A program made the translations under genes and the position numbers. A DNA stretch of 64,000 nt from Massospora cicadina (taxonomy: Eukaryota > Entomophthoromycota > Entomophthoromycetes > Entomophthorales > Entomophthoraceae): assembly GCA_022478985.1 (NCBI GenBank), contig JAKSZP010009242.1, positions 186,001 to 250,000 on the forward strand. The letters run 5' to 3'. The number at the start of each line of letters is the position of its first letter. The first letter of the stretch is position 1. This document shows, in pieces, positions 9,481 to 20,822 of the stretch. Below the pieces are notes generated by a model that worked only from the letters and a program-made list of their open reading frames with translations, was not told the origin of the DNA and made no database searches.

Positions 9481-12400
9481 TTATGGGAAGAGGGAGGGAA
9501 CGTGTGTAGGGGGCGTAGCCACTATTGAGCACGTGTGGAGGAAGGGGTCTGATTTGATGAACCAGACTGGGAACCAGGAGGAGACCAGCTGCCGGCGACG
9601 TGGTGGGAGATATCCAAACATCCACGCTTGAAAGTGATCCACCAAATGAGACCGGAATCTGTGGACAGCTTCAGGGAGGGTGGGGATGGATCCGGCGATG
9701 GCATCCAAGACAATCGTGTGGATAGTCCACATGGCGATTGCAACCACCAGAGCACGAAGGGAGGGTGGGAGGGGGAGGCCATTGATGAAGCAAACATATC
9801 TCTTGACAGACTGAAGGGATGTGTTTGATCCTGGCCTAGCAGACGTTGGACTTCGCGCCATATTACTTTAGAGGTGGGGCACTTCTCCAGGCGGTGAAAC
9901 AGCGTTCCATACTGGCCACACACGACACAGGATGAGTGTAAAGCATTAGAGCGTTCAGTTGTACGATACACCCGCCTCAGGCAGCGCCACACATGGGAGT
10001 GGACTTGAGGCTGCAACAGAGGATGGTGTGCGTATTTCCAGATAGTCTTTTGGGTCTCAGTGGAATAAGGGATGTCCATCATGTCCAGGTAGTCCACCCT
10101 GGATAGGACTTGGGGTCGAATGGGGATCACGCCATCATGGATGGGTAGCCCCTGTACCTCTTGTGTGAACTGAGGAGAGGGGCGGCTCTCTTCGGGTTGT
10201 ATGTCCACTAATACAAATTCTCCACTCTGCGCTTCGCATGGAGAGTAGGATTCGTTTGTAGTGGGTTTTGGTCCCGTGAGGTATTGTTGCTGATGTGTGT
10301 GATGCGAGGTATTTCATCAGGGAGTGGGGTTTGATGGATTGTTGAGGCCCAAGGCTTGGGAGAAGTTGGAGCGGGCCGCGCGGGACCAGTGTTGGGATGG
10401 GAGTGTAGGAGCAGTGACGGCCGCAATCCAGAAGCCTAGGATCTTGGCGGCATGGGCTTTGAAGTCAAGTAGGCCCATGCCACCATGATGATGAGGGCCA
10501 AACATGACCTCTAGCCATACTGGTGGAGGGCGGCCTGACCAAAGCCAACCTTGTAGCAAAGCATATAGGGATTTGAAGAAGCTTGGGGAGAAGGGGATGG
10601 CGTGGGCTCCAAACCAGACTTTGGATAGGAGCATAGAGTTGGCAAGAACAACCCTGCCAGTGTGGGTAGTAGGGTGAGCTCTGAGAGAGGCGATTCGCTT
10701 CGTCACGTTGTCCAGTATATGGCCCTCCATTACTGCTGACGCGTATCCTCCTGCCTCCAACCACACGCCCAGATGGCGTACCGGTCCTATGGTAGGTCGC
10801 GGCACAAAGGGGAGCACCAGTGGAGCGGTGTGTTTTGAGTTAGTAAGGCGTGGACTTGGGCGAGCAGCTGGGCTGGGTTGGGAACTAATTGCTGGGGCCC
10901 AGCTGTTCTGAAACCGACCAAGGAGGATGATTTCGGTTTTGGAGGCGTTCAGTGCCGCGTTGCTTACCCGGGAATATTCCTGGATGAGGGCTTCAAGCGC
11001 GCGTGTATCTTTATTATTAGACACCCCCACCACGCAATCATCTGCAATTGCCATCATCTTGACTGGGGTTTTGCCTGGCACATGGACCCCAGTGAGTTGG
11101 GCATTCACATTTCGTAGTAGTGGGTCAAGGCTGAAGTTGTATAAGAGTGGGCTGAGGGGGTCCCCTTGTCGCAGGCCCCTTTGAGGGTGGACTACTTCCG
11201 TTAGGAAGCCTGGGCCATGCACTGCCATTGTTGCAGATTCTGTGAGCAGCATTACCCAGTTAATGAAGCAGGGGGGTAGGCGGAATTGATGGAGGCAGGT
11301 CCTAAGGTATTCCCAGTTTACTCTATTATAGTCCTTTTGTTGGTCCAAGAATACAAGTGCCCCAGAGGCTGTGGACTGACACACATTAGCCACAGAGTGC
11401 ACGTTATCCCAAATTGACCTTCTGGGGATGAAACCAAATTGTTCTGGAGAGATGGTGGCAGATGCTACAGTCCCTAAACGGTTAGCCATGATTTTTGTTA
11501 AAATTTTGGTGTCTGTGTTTGTTAGAGAAATGGGGCGCCAGTTGGCTAAGTCAAGCCTATCCCCTTTCTTGAAGAGTGTGACTGTAAAAGCCTCATGTCC
11601 TCCTGGTAGGAGGCACGTTTCCAACAGGCTTTGGTTGAGTGAGGCTAGCAGCAATGGGGATATATATTTAAAATATTTTTTGTAGAACCATATGGAATGC
11701 CATCTGGGCCTGGGCATTTTTGGTTTGGCGCACCGCAAATGGTAGTCCATAATTCGTTTGGAGTAATTATATTCATTATTTCCAGGTATCGGAAAATGGT
11801 GCAGATATGAGCTCTGTCAAGAAATTCCGCCATTTCAGCCAGCTGAATTGGTTTGGCTCAGTATAACTTGGATTAATATCTTTGCGTTTTGATTGCCACT
11901 TTGGCCAGTGTGTCCACAATAGAATTATCCGATCTTCACACCTGTGTGCAGGCCACACTCTGGCGTGGTGCAAAATTTTTTTGAAGAAGTATGCGGTGCA
12001 CTTGTCGCCTTTAGTGATGTGTGTGGCCCTGTATTGGACACAAACCTGATGTTTGTGTTGCCTTTCAAGTGTGTTGAGGTGGGCTGCTGCCTCCGCCTAC
12101 TTCTGGCCCCATGCAGGGCTATATCCTGAGGCTGGAATGTTGGACTCCAAGTGGGCCAATTCCACCCAGTGTGCGTGATATAACCGCCGATGTGGCTCGT
12201 GAGCATCTGGATGAGAGATGGCGATAGTGGCGGATGGTGTTTTTTAAAAGTTGCCCATGTGGAAATGGGGTCCGCGCAAAACAGTGCAACAAACAGTTTT
12301 TGCCAAAGTTGCCTCTTCCACCCACGTGGAAAATCCTGGCGACGCAAGCTCTGGGGGGCAGATTTTGCACCAATGTGGGGCCTTTGCAACTGTGATGGGT

Positions 12401-13099
12401 AAGTGGTATGTTATCAAGACCAGTCAGTGGTCGGAGAATTCCATTTTCATTGTTTTGAAGTGGGAGATGTGGGGTTGGAATTTCGCTGGCGATAGAATAA
12501 GGTCAATGCGGGTCATGGACCTTAATTGGCTGTTGTGGACGTGGGGACGTGTCATGTTTTCGAGCAGTGGGTAGATGTCATGGCAGTGCATCCATTAACC
12601 CAAGGGTGGCTTTTAGAACGCGTAGTTCTACGTGACCCTGTGGGGCGTGGGGAGGGTGGCCACCAGTCCGTTGGTGAGGTTAGCCAACAGTTCATGTCAC
12701 CGATTAGGAAAGAATTGGGGGGTAGCGGGAGGGATTTGACTGATGAGAAAAATTCCTGATGCTCTTGTGCACTGTTTGGGGCATAAATGTTGACGATTGT
12801 GTGTGCAACATTTGCCCATGAGAAGGTGACAATGAGCACTCAGTCATTTAGGAATGTTTCTGAAGATGCAAATTTGAAAAAATTGTTTTTATAAATTAGC
12901 ACCCCACAGTGCTTTGACCAAAAGGATAGGGATGGTAGGAGCATTGTTTTCCAAGCATCCTCGGAACCTCATGGACAGTGGGTTTCCTGGATGGCCAGGA
13001 TATCCACGGGTAAATTATTTTGTAAAACTCAGTTTCCTAGCCCGGGATGGGGAGGCCTTGAGTCCGGCGATATTCAGCATCCCTAGAGTGAAGGTTTCC
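9481..13099 (-). pseudogene. LINE copy 1 ORF2: endonuclease, reverse transcriptase, zf-RVT-like domain
   Basis: ORF2 would nick the target and copy the element RNA. The ORF2 ATG seen in copy 2 is AAG here. An endonuclease piece lies at 12839-12552 (YAPN and GDMNCW, the latter matching the conserved GD-N motif). The RT is open for 477 codons (11750-10317): KKGDRLDLANWRPISL, FIPRRSIWDNV, motif A DQQKDYNRVNW, RGLRQGDPLSPLLYN and IADDCVVG. Motif A has Asn where copies 2 and 3 have the catalytic Asp (AYDRV), and the FADD Phe is Ile. The C-terminus has a C-X2-C...H-X4-C zf-RVT-like motif (CVVCGQYG...HRLEKC) near 9930-9880. After PFSLSRDMFAS the family sequence continues in another frame (9861-9481, AMWTIH...DHFQAWMFGY). 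Copy 2 has the same shift. Confidence 0.88.
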
Positions 13100-14361
13100 C
13101 CCTTCGCACCTTAGGTGCGAGGGGTGGGCCCCTGGCCCACCAGCCTCTTCCAGGTCCCCACGGGCTTTCACAGCAGCACAGGTATTAGCAGCAATGCTAT
13201 CGGGGTTTTTGTTAATTTTTGTGGAAAGCGTCACGTTGGCTTTGGCCTTCGCTTTTGTTTTCCCGACGTCGGACGAATTTTTTGCGGTGCGGATAAGTTC
13301 GGTGCACCGTCGAGTGGGGCAAAAATCTTTTTTGATTTGGGATAGGTCCCAAGTCAGTTTCAACCGGGGCTTGGGTGCAGCGATTGGGTGAGATTGAATC
13401 TCCCATCGGATCCTCAGATTGAGTGGCCCATTCAGCTTGGGCCTCCCAATCTGATTGGGTGATGGATTTCCGAGTTGCTTCCGCCACAAAGGTCTCCATG
13501 TCCTCCTGGCGTTGTGAGTGTAGGATGGTGGTGGTGACCTTGGCGCTTCCTTAGCTGCAGTCCTATGGGCCTGCTTGGCCTTCTTCCACTCCTGCGGGGA
13601 GATAGGCTTTACCAATAGGTAGCAGCCTTGTTCTTTCCACGGGAAAGCCTCTTTGGTGCTTGCGGTTGGTTTGTAGTGCGCCTCTCCACTGGCCATGGCT
13701 GCTGAGGGGTGCTCTTGGAATGTAACGCCCTCTTTAATGGGGCACATGTGTGCCTTATGGCCGATCATGTCACAGTGGGTGCAAATGGGGGGCGCGCTGT
13801 CCATGGTTACCCAGAATGGGTGGGTGGTGTGCCCTGTGATGTCATTAAGGTGGAGTGCAGGATCTGGGTTAGGTCCATCGCAATCTCCTCAGTTGGGGTC
13901 AGAACTGCGATGGCTTTGCCAGTGCACAGGTGTGGCATCAGCGTGAAATGTTGCATTTTGAAAGATTGTATTTCGCCATATATGGTGAGACCATCTTTCA
14001 GGTGTTGCTCCAAAATGTCACGTTTTACCATAGTAGGCAAAAAGTCAAACGTGAGGAAAATTTGGTTTGATTTTGTCCATCTGGTGCATTTAGTTTTGAT
14101 GACCCGTTGCCCTTCAGGGAGGTCAACCACTATGCGCACTGCTGCAGCCTCGTCTGCTGCTATTTTGCTTTCAAAACCTAGGTCCAGCCAACCGCGTGAC
14201 ATGAAGTGAGGTGCAATTTACACCGCGGTCGGGAAAATTTTGTGTACATCTTCACAAAAATTTTCCCATAAGGCTGTTTTTTGATGTCCAGATACACACA
14301 GACTCCAAATTCCACCAACGAAAGTGGCTGGGAATGTGGCGTATTGATGTACTGGTTGCAT
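13037..14361 (-). pseudogene. LINE copy 1 ORF1 (nucleic-acid-binding protein with CCHC knuckle)
   Basis: ORF1 proteins of this LINE type bind the element RNA. The reading starts near the ATG at 14361 (shifted by a few bases relative to copy 3). It passes through SQPLSLVEFGVCVYLD, is open from 14202 to 13807 (MSRGWLDLGFES), and continues in a second frame from 13804 (DSAPPICTHCDMIGHKAHMC, a C-X2-C-X4-H-X4-C knuckle). The C-terminal half is Lys/Pro-rich and lacks a recognisable fold. One base fewer in the junction hairpin than in copy 2 removes the normal TGA, so the frame runs past the ORF2 start to 13037. Confidence 0.85.
13104..13141 (-). promoter_or_regulatory. Twin hairpins at the LINE copy 1 ORF1/ORF2 junction
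   Basis: Positions 13104-13120 form a perfect 8-bp stem around one base (TCGCACCT, AGGTGCGA). Positions 13123-13141 form a perfect 8-bp stem with a 3-base loop (GGTGGGCC, GGCCCACC). They lie exactly where ORF1 ends and ORF2 begins. Copies 2 and 3 have paired hairpins at the same place. Confidence 0.75.
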
Positions 14362-14633
14362 CATGCTTGCCACATGAGTATCTCTGGGGAAATTGTGACC
14401 GCCAGTTTTTTTAGATTTTTTTTCTATTCCACCAGATTCTCCAGGGTGTTTTCAAACATTAGAGGCCGCAGGCCTTCCGCCTGCTCCTCTTGCCTTGCTT
14501 GCCCAACTGCTCCCAGACATGGGCGCAGACTAATCCCCTCTATGAGATTATCAAACTAGATTTAGTTTTGAATTGAATGGGTTGCAAAAGTGTTTGCAAC
14601 GAGAAAGAAAAGTTTTGGAAGGGTCCATTTATT

Positions 14634-14735
14634 ATATTGGAGAAATCATCTGAAGATGTATATACCATTAAGGATCAAGGCGGCTGGGTTGTATATTAAG
14701 TACACGATAAGTTCCTTCATCCATATCATAAAGAA
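14634..14735 (+). pseudogene. Element A integrase C-terminal tail, second part
   Basis: After the LINE's target duplication (14614-14633) the frame resumes as ILEKSSEDVYTIKDQGGW, followed by VHDKFLHPYH. This is a typical ending of a Ty3/gypsy integrase (GPF region, then a conserved H...F...Y end). One stop lies between GGWVVY and VHDKF. Confidence 0.8.
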
Positions 14736-14825
14736 TAATAATAATAAAAAAAAGAAAAAGAAAAAATAATAACAATAATAATAACAAAAAATAAAAAGTA
14801 AAAAAGAAAAAATAATAATAATTGC
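14736..14825 (+). repeat. A-rich AATAAT/AAAAG tract inside element A
   Basis: About 90 bases made of A runs, AAT repeats and AAAAG. It follows the integrase tail directly. Element Z has a similar tract at the same relative place (1-124, minus strand), so it seems a family trait. Confidence 0.8.
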
Positions 14826-15104
14826 AATCTATAGAGTTTATTTCAAAGATTTATTGCCTCGCTGGCATTAGAACTAGGTATTACCTCTTTAGTAAGGGGA
14901 GGAGAGTGCGACCAAACTGGAGAAGCCTGCAACGGAATTGGAGATGCACCAAACCCAAGGAAGCTTGGCACCAGGCACGCTGGCCCTGTCAGCTTAGGAA
15001 AGGCTATTGAGATAATGTTCAAACTTTGAGGAACGCGAAGAGTTAGACAGTGTGACCAAGGAAGAAGAGTATCTGCCACTTATATCCAGTCAAGGAGGGG
15101 GAAG
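14826..15104 (+). other. Element A 3' internal region and polypurine tract
   Basis: About 280 bases without a recognised product; a 62-codon frame (14822-15010) has no match to other elements here. It ends in CAAGGAGGGGGAAG directly before the 3' LTR, which is a classic polypurine tract for plus-strand priming. Confidence 0.75.
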
Positions 15105-15915
15105 TGTTGAATGGTTGACTGGATCTAAAATCGTCGCTTATTATAAGCCAAAGATATCATAAGTATATCTGCTCTTGAATTTGTGGCCTAGCAATTTCAC
15201 TTAATTATATTTGACTATGATGACATGGGCTCAAGGGCTTTGTTGGTTAGGTCAAACTTAAATTTAAGTTTTGATTTAATGACTTGGGCACGTGGGCTTT
15301 GTTGGTCAATGTCTGAAATTATTTCTAATGTCAGTCAAGTTTTTGATCAAATTAATTACTAAATAGTGATAAGAATTGCCTTGGTATGTGCTGCCAATCA
15401 CATGTGAAAGTGAATTGGTTCAGCTATTTTGAAGACATGATGAAACGCCATCTCAAGGATGATGATGGTGTTTACACTGACCCTGAGGCTGAGCATGACG
15501 CCCTGAGTCGAAGTATTGTAGACGTTCTTACAAACTTTTCATGTGGCCAAATGCCATTGAAAGTAAGACGTCATGAGTAAGATGTGGTTAACATCGACCC
15601 TATAAATAACTCTTAAGTTGACACTAATAAAATATATTTAACTACTGGAATTATTTATAATTTAATTTATAAACTTTTTTGTATTTAGTACTTTCTTTTG
15701 TATTAATCAATTTTTACTTGGGATTAGTAAGATCAGGGCGGCGTGCCATCATCCAAGTAAAAATGACAGGGTATACAAATTAAATATTACCAAGAAGCTA
15801 TAATGTAACGTATAATCACCATTCTGTCTATTGTCCTCACACAATAGATGCTTGACACTCCATTCCGCATCAAAAGAAGAACCAGCCCTCTGAAGCAAAA
15901 CCCAAAAATTCAACA
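15105..15915 (+). repeat. Element A 3' LTR (811 bp)
   Basis: Starts TGTTGAATGG, ends AAATTCAACA, and is followed by the CCATA target copy (15916-15920). It has the same length as the 5' LTR, with scattered substitutions. Confidence 0.93.
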
Positions 15916-15920
15916 CCATA

Positions 15921-16875
15921 TAAGCAGCTAGAATTGCTGGCGTATCACCCCCAGGGACAAACCCTGATGACAAGTGTTTTTTGCTATCTAAGGTCTGGTT
16001 CTCACTCATGTCTTCCACTATATGGATAGTTTCTACTTGAGGATGAATGTGATGCTGTGCTGATGTGTATGGGGATCAAACCACTCACCAATACTTGTCA
16101 AAATATTGTGAACCACTTCAAAGTTAATTTGGTCTGTTGGACACTAGAAATCATGCCTCCTCTATTCTGGCTGGGCTCATTAAGCCCATCATTTTCTGGG
16201 ACATGTCTCCAATGCTGAAGTGGGCTCTGGCCTTACGTCAGGGCTTAGAGGCCTCCCTGGGGCTCCCTGATGCCTCACAAACAGCTATTCAATAATGGCT
16301 AACAAAAGCCAGGCTATCGCCTCAAACCCTCTATAAGTATTTACTGGATCCAGACCCCTCTTGCTATTAAGAAGATAGGAACACGCGTGTACAATTTTTT
16401 CCCTTACAAAAGGAGTAGACCCAGCATCATCCCCCACTGACACACCCTGGTCCAAAATAGAATATTTGTTATATTTTAATTAACTTTGGATAGGCCCCCA
16501 ATATGCCCTCAACACCATGAACTTCTAAACCTCGCCATAGAATATAATCTTAAGGCTCTTTGGCAGAGCAGCAACCTCCCATTTTCTTGGTGAAGATGTC
16601 AAACATGGTGTGAAAGTTCCTTGCTGCTCATACAGGATAAGTGGTCGGACTGGTCTCACTTTCCAGCATATGAGCTGCCCACATTGTGCTGAGCCAATTA
16701 ACATTCATCTCCACTGTTTCTTTACCTGCCCCCTCATTTCCCCCTTCTGTAAAAAGGTTCACAAAACTCCTCTAAGAAGAACCTTGGGATGGGCATCTGG
16801 TTTATGATATGATGTTTGCCCGCTCACATCCAAGCTGCTACCAATCTTTAACAAGTCATGGCGTTTAGTGTACTA
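15921..16875 (+). pseudogene. Old LINE ORF2 relic: C-terminal part with zf-RVT-like motif
   Basis: This continues the relic from 6943. RIAGVSPPGTN and then LLSKVWF near 15950-16000 match RIASLRAHPTT and LLSKVWF of the younger LINEs. The zinc motif CPHCAEPINIHLHCFFTC at 16678-16731 corresponds to CVVCGQYGTLFHRLEKC. MFARSHPS near 16811 matches MFASSMASPSHPP. There are many stops and frame changes. Element B is inserted just after this piece. Confidence 0.72.
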
Positions 16876-16880
16876 ATATG

Positions 16881-17502
16881 TTTTGGGGATTTTCAAGGAA
16901 AAGTAAATTTTAAAGTTTGTGGGTGCCCAGATCAGTAGGGAATGGAACTCAAGAGCTGTCTTCATGATGATCTTGCTGATGAATTGGCAGGAAAGATCTG
17001 ATGGCTAGCATTTTTGCTTATTCAGGGTCTGTATTATATGCACTATCCTGGGATATAATACTATCTTACATAACAATGTGGGGAGTTATATTCTAAATCT
17101 AAATTTGCTGGATAAATATACATTAAACTTATTCTATAGAGCCTTCAATATTTTAGGGCGACAAGGTGTCTTGTGGCAGATAGGGCGCTTGAGTCCTCTT
17201 TGTTTGGAATCTTTACTTCTCATCCAGTATGGGGGTTGAGCTGCATCCATTTCCATTATTGGCTTCAATATTGTTGTCCTTTTGTTGTGTGAGCGCTTCT
17301 GAATGGTGTTTCATGATGTAGAGATGAAGTCTCACCGCGTGACAAGTCCTGGATCTCTTTTATTAACCATATCCGTTTAATGAGAGAGGCTCAATTGGCA
17401 ATAATCCTTTTGATTCTGGAATGTTTGATCTTAGAGGATGCTTAAACAGTTTTAAACTGATCCTAAAATGATTTAGAACATTCTTTAGTACTAACGCCAA
17501 CA
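16881..17502 (-). repeat. Element B 3' LTR
   Basis: Matches 28465-29099 with clear blocks (TGTGGGTGCCCAG, TATGCACTATCCTG, TTTTAGGGCG). On the minus strand it starts TGTTGGCGTTAG and is preceded by CTTGAGTGGCAA. The same PPT-like junction occurs in element E (CTTGAGGGGCAA then TGTCGG) and element F (CTTAAGGGGCAT). Confidence 0.85.
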
Positions 17503-18336
17503 TTGCCACTCAAGGTCCTTGAAGAGGGGCACTAGGGTGCAGGAATTTAGCATTTATGCGGTTAACTACAGTGCCTTGGATGAAATCTGAGATGAAGTAA
17601 TTGGATCCAGACTTATACAGTAAGCAATAAGGCCCCAAACAGGAGTTGTTCAACTCTTGGGATTCCCACAAGGGCGATGGTGGTAAAAAAGCACAAAGTC
17701 TCCAATATTGAACAAGGGGAATCTGGACGATTGATGTTAGTTCGTTTAGTCACCCTGGTGGTCTAAATTCCCTTTGGGTGGCTAGAGCTTTTATCCAGAT
17801 TATTCTATTCAATAGCGCCCTCATAGTCAACTCAGCAGTTATCAAGAGGTAGAGTCCATATAACGCTTGATTCTACTGAATAATAGGGGCTTCTACCGTA
17901 GAGGGCCTATAATGGGGACTTTTTAATCACTCAATGGTAGCTAATATTAGGCTAATAAGCCAGATGGCAAGTAATTATTCCACCACATGGTTTCTGAGGC
18001 AGTTACCTTGTAAAGAATAGAAACTAGGGTACCATTTGCACGCTCTACTGCACCATTAGTAGAAGGGTAATAGGGTGCATTGAATCTCTGATTAGTATTA
18101 GATAATGTGGTCAGCTCTTGGAAAACTTGGAAGGTAAAATATAGCCTAATGTCCAAAAGCATAACTCTGTGGCACCCGTGTTGGATGAAAGACGGAGTGA
18201 AACAGGAACAAAACGGTGGCCTAAGAAATAATGGCAGGAACCAAAATGTCCTTAACCCACTTTTGAGATGGTCAATAGCTATTATAATGTAGCAGTGACC
18301 ATGGAGGCTCATAATTAGGGGCCCTACAACATCCAT
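17503..18336 (-). pseudogene. Element B integrase
   Basis: Integrase inserts the cDNA into the genome. The open piece at 18336-17947 (129 codons) holds the core: MDVVGPL (first Asp), VMLLDIRLYF (second Asp, usually in a D-x-G context) and STNGAVERANG (Glu). All three catalytic residues are readable, unlike in element F, although the frame is broken on both sides. The part to 17503 should be the C-terminal tail and PPT; stops prevent a clean reading. Confidence 0.82.
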
Positions 18337-20260
18337 ACTGATGATAATAAATGGTGTAGATGGGCTTACACTTCATGCTGATAGTGAGGGTTTGGCTGAT
18401 CCTGGGTTTTTCATGTCAATCAAGAATCTTAAACCTCCTAGAAAGTTTCAAGAATTTTGTCCCAAAAGCATTTTTCTTAGCCATTCAAAGGTTTTCTTGA
18501 CTTCCCCTTATCCCACATGGGGATGTCCTTTGGTTATATTTTTCGGTTTGCAAGGAGAAATGTATGTAGGACAGCCATTTTCCGTTAAATTGTTTGTATA
18601 ACATGTCATCCTGTATCTGAGTGTTTAGGCCATTGTCCCTAATGTCTTTACTATTACTAGTGTTTCCAATTCCAATCGTTCTGGCTGTCCAATCAAATCA
18701 TATAAGTTTTCTTCCTCAGGCTTCAATACTGCAAGGGTTGACATCCAGGGTAACCCTTTCATGTTTGGTGAGTTGTTCCCACCGGATGATTATAGTAATA
18801 TAATTTCTTTTTGCCCAGAGACCACCTGGCCCATTACTAATAAAGATCTTTTATTTATTTAAGCCACTTTAAGGATGCATAATCAGGGACAAAGGTAAAG
18901 TGTTTCTCATATAAGTATGGTCATAAGTACTTTACAGAAAGTAATAATGCTAAATATACTCAATCAGTGTTACTGTAGTTCCGTTAAGCTTTTGGTAGGG
19001 TTTTGATACAAATAGGCACAGGCCAATCAATTTTTTGTTCATCTAGTTGGGCCAGGATTGCCCTAAAGCCATTTCACTGGTGTCCTTAAATAATATAAAA
19101 GGTTGGCTGAAGTTTGGATGGATAAGTATAAGCTGAGAGATTAATGCAGTTTTAAGTAGAATGAAAGCCCTGTACTTTTCTGAATTTAATTCAAATGGAA
19201 GGTTATGTTTTAGTACACCAAAGGTTTTTCCCTGTAAGAGAATTGTGATATAAATTCCTTAAAATACTCTACCATACCTAAGAACACTTGTATGCTACTA
19301 ATGCTTTGGGGTGGCATCATTTATTTATTGCAGCGACATTGTCCAATAAGGTCTAAAATTTTCGTTTAGTAACATTATGCCCTAAAAATTTATTTTGGCT
19401 GAAAGAATGAGCATATGGTAATTTTGAGCTTTAAAGATGCTTTTTGGAGTCAATAAAAACTTGGCAGAGGTGCTCTAGGTGACTGTTGAATATTTTGGAT
19501 AAAACTGCAGTATTGTTGAGGTATACCAGGATGCAAGACAGCGTTAAATTACCTAGGAGCCCGTCCATAGCTCTTTGGAAGGTGGCTGGGGCATCACATA
19601 GCCCCTGCAGCATGATGGTTGGTCCAAACAGCCCTTAACTTGCAATAAGGGCACACTTTTCTTAATCCTTGGGAGATAGCTTAATATTCCAGTACCTGCT
19701 GGAAAGATCCATCACTGAGAAATATTAGCTCCATCTAGGAGTCAAAAAGAGTCAATGATTTGAGGTAGGGGATAGTTATCCTTACTGAAACTGCATTGAG
19801 CTTACAATAATCATGACAACATGATGGCTTTCATCCTTTTTCTGAACATGAAGGAGTGGAGATGCCCAGGGACTTCTTGAGAGTAAGAGAAAGTCTGATA
19901 TTTCAAGTTTCTTAACTTTGGTGTTAACTTGAGCCTCTTCTATTTTTCTCTTTTTGTAGAGCATGAGATTATCAGTTGGATGTACTCATTTCCACATTTT
20001 GCACTACCCCTTACATCTTGCTGAAGTCATACGTGGAAGTGGAGAACAGGTCAGAATATTCCTCTATGAGCTCATAAACTTTCCTACTTTGTTCTGGATT
20101 AAGGCCTTCCCCTATAAAGGTGGTGTATAGTGCCACAGTGGGAGGCTGTTCTAAACTATAATCTAAGAGGCTCTTGAACACATGGGCACAGCTGTTTGTC
20201 AACAGGTACTAAGCTTAAGTATGCTATTAGAGTATTTGGGCCATTGTATAAGCCTTTGGA
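18337..20260 (-). pseudogene. Element B reverse transcriptase and RNase H
   Basis: RT and RNase H would make the cDNA. Pieces: LNPEQSRKVYELIEEYSDLF at 20120-20060 (RT N-terminus, as ELEKVHTLLDEYSDIF in F). QGLCDAPATFQRAMD near 19610 matches QGLCNAPAPFQRAMD. LVYLNNTAVL near 19520 stands where YIDD should be, so both catalytic Asp are Asn. The RNase H end at about 18920-18830 reads PYLYEKHFTFVPDYASLKWL, as PFLYETSFTVIMDHASLKWL in F. Several frameshifts. LINE copy 2 separates this from the protease. Confidence 0.82.
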
Positions 20261-20822
20261 GTAAGTCAGCAAGCAATATAAAGATGGAGCCACCTCATGC
20301 AAGGTTGAGGATACCCAGTCAGGTTAGACTTCTTTCATGGATAAATTTTAGCGCCCCACGGATTTCCAAAAGGATCCCAGGAGGTAAATCTACATGAACC
20401 CGGGTGTTTAATATAATCTGAGAACCTGGGGGGTTACCTTACTCTCTATAAAAATATACAGGCATTCATTAAGTCCCATTCACTAAAAAAGGGGCAATTT
20501 CACATACAAACCTCGGACAAAAATTGAGCTAATCTCTAGTTTTTTGGTATCCAATAAACAGTATAATCCTACTTTTCTTTCTCGTTGCATACACTTTTGC
20601 AACCTATTCAATTCAAGACTAAATCTAGTTTGATAATCTCATAGAGGGGATTAGTCTGCGCCCATGTCTGGGAGCAGTTGGGCAAGCAAGGCAAGAGGAG
20701 CAGGCGGAAGGCCCGCGGCCTCTAATGTTTGAAAACGCCCCGGAGAATCTGGCGGAATAGAAAAAAATCTAAAAAAAACTGGCGGTCACAATTTCCCTGG
20801 AGATACTCGCGTGGCAAGCACG

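Larger units (their letters stand above)
9350..14613 (-). mobile_element. LINE copy 1 (full length, minus strand)
   Basis: A non-LTR retrotransposon of about 5.26 kb. Its 5' end is at 14613 (CTTTTCTTTCTCGTTGC on the minus strand, shared with copies 2 and 3). Its 3' end is at 9350 (CCCCGCAATAAAT, short A-rich tail, no long poly(A)). A 20-bp duplication, TTTGGAAGGGTCCATTTATT, lies at 9330-9349 and 14614-14633. Layout: 5' UTR about 250 bp, ORF1, twin hairpins, ORF2, short 3' UTR. It matches copy 2 closely over its whole length and is much richer in GC than its surroundings. Frameshifts and an altered RT active site make it inactive. Confidence 0.95.
6944..15915 (+). mobile_element. Element A: gag-only Ty3/gypsy derivative, interrupted by LINE copy 1
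   Basis: Two direct LTRs of exactly 811 bp (6944-7754 and 15105-15915), starting TGTTGAA and ending TTCAACA, enclose the element. CCATA flanks it on both sides (6939-6943, 15916-15920). Without the nested LINE, the internal part is only about 2 kb: PBS, gag, then directly the C-terminal tail of integrase, an A-rich tract, about 280 bp of unknown sequence and a polypurine tract. Protease, RT, RNase H and integrase core are absent and are not replaced by the LINE, because the LINE's target duplication closes cleanly within the tail coding sequence. It was therefore pol-less before the LINE inserted and must have been mobilised by another element's enzymes. Confidence 0.93.

Noticed and set aside
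9522..9861. Two overlapping long frames at the end of LINE copy 1 ORF2 as separate genes
   Set aside because: Comparison with copy 3 shows both are parts of one ORF2 separated by a frameshift.
14822..15010. 62-codon frame in the 3' part of element A as an extra gene
   Set aside because: Short, no domain, and no counterpart in the other elements.
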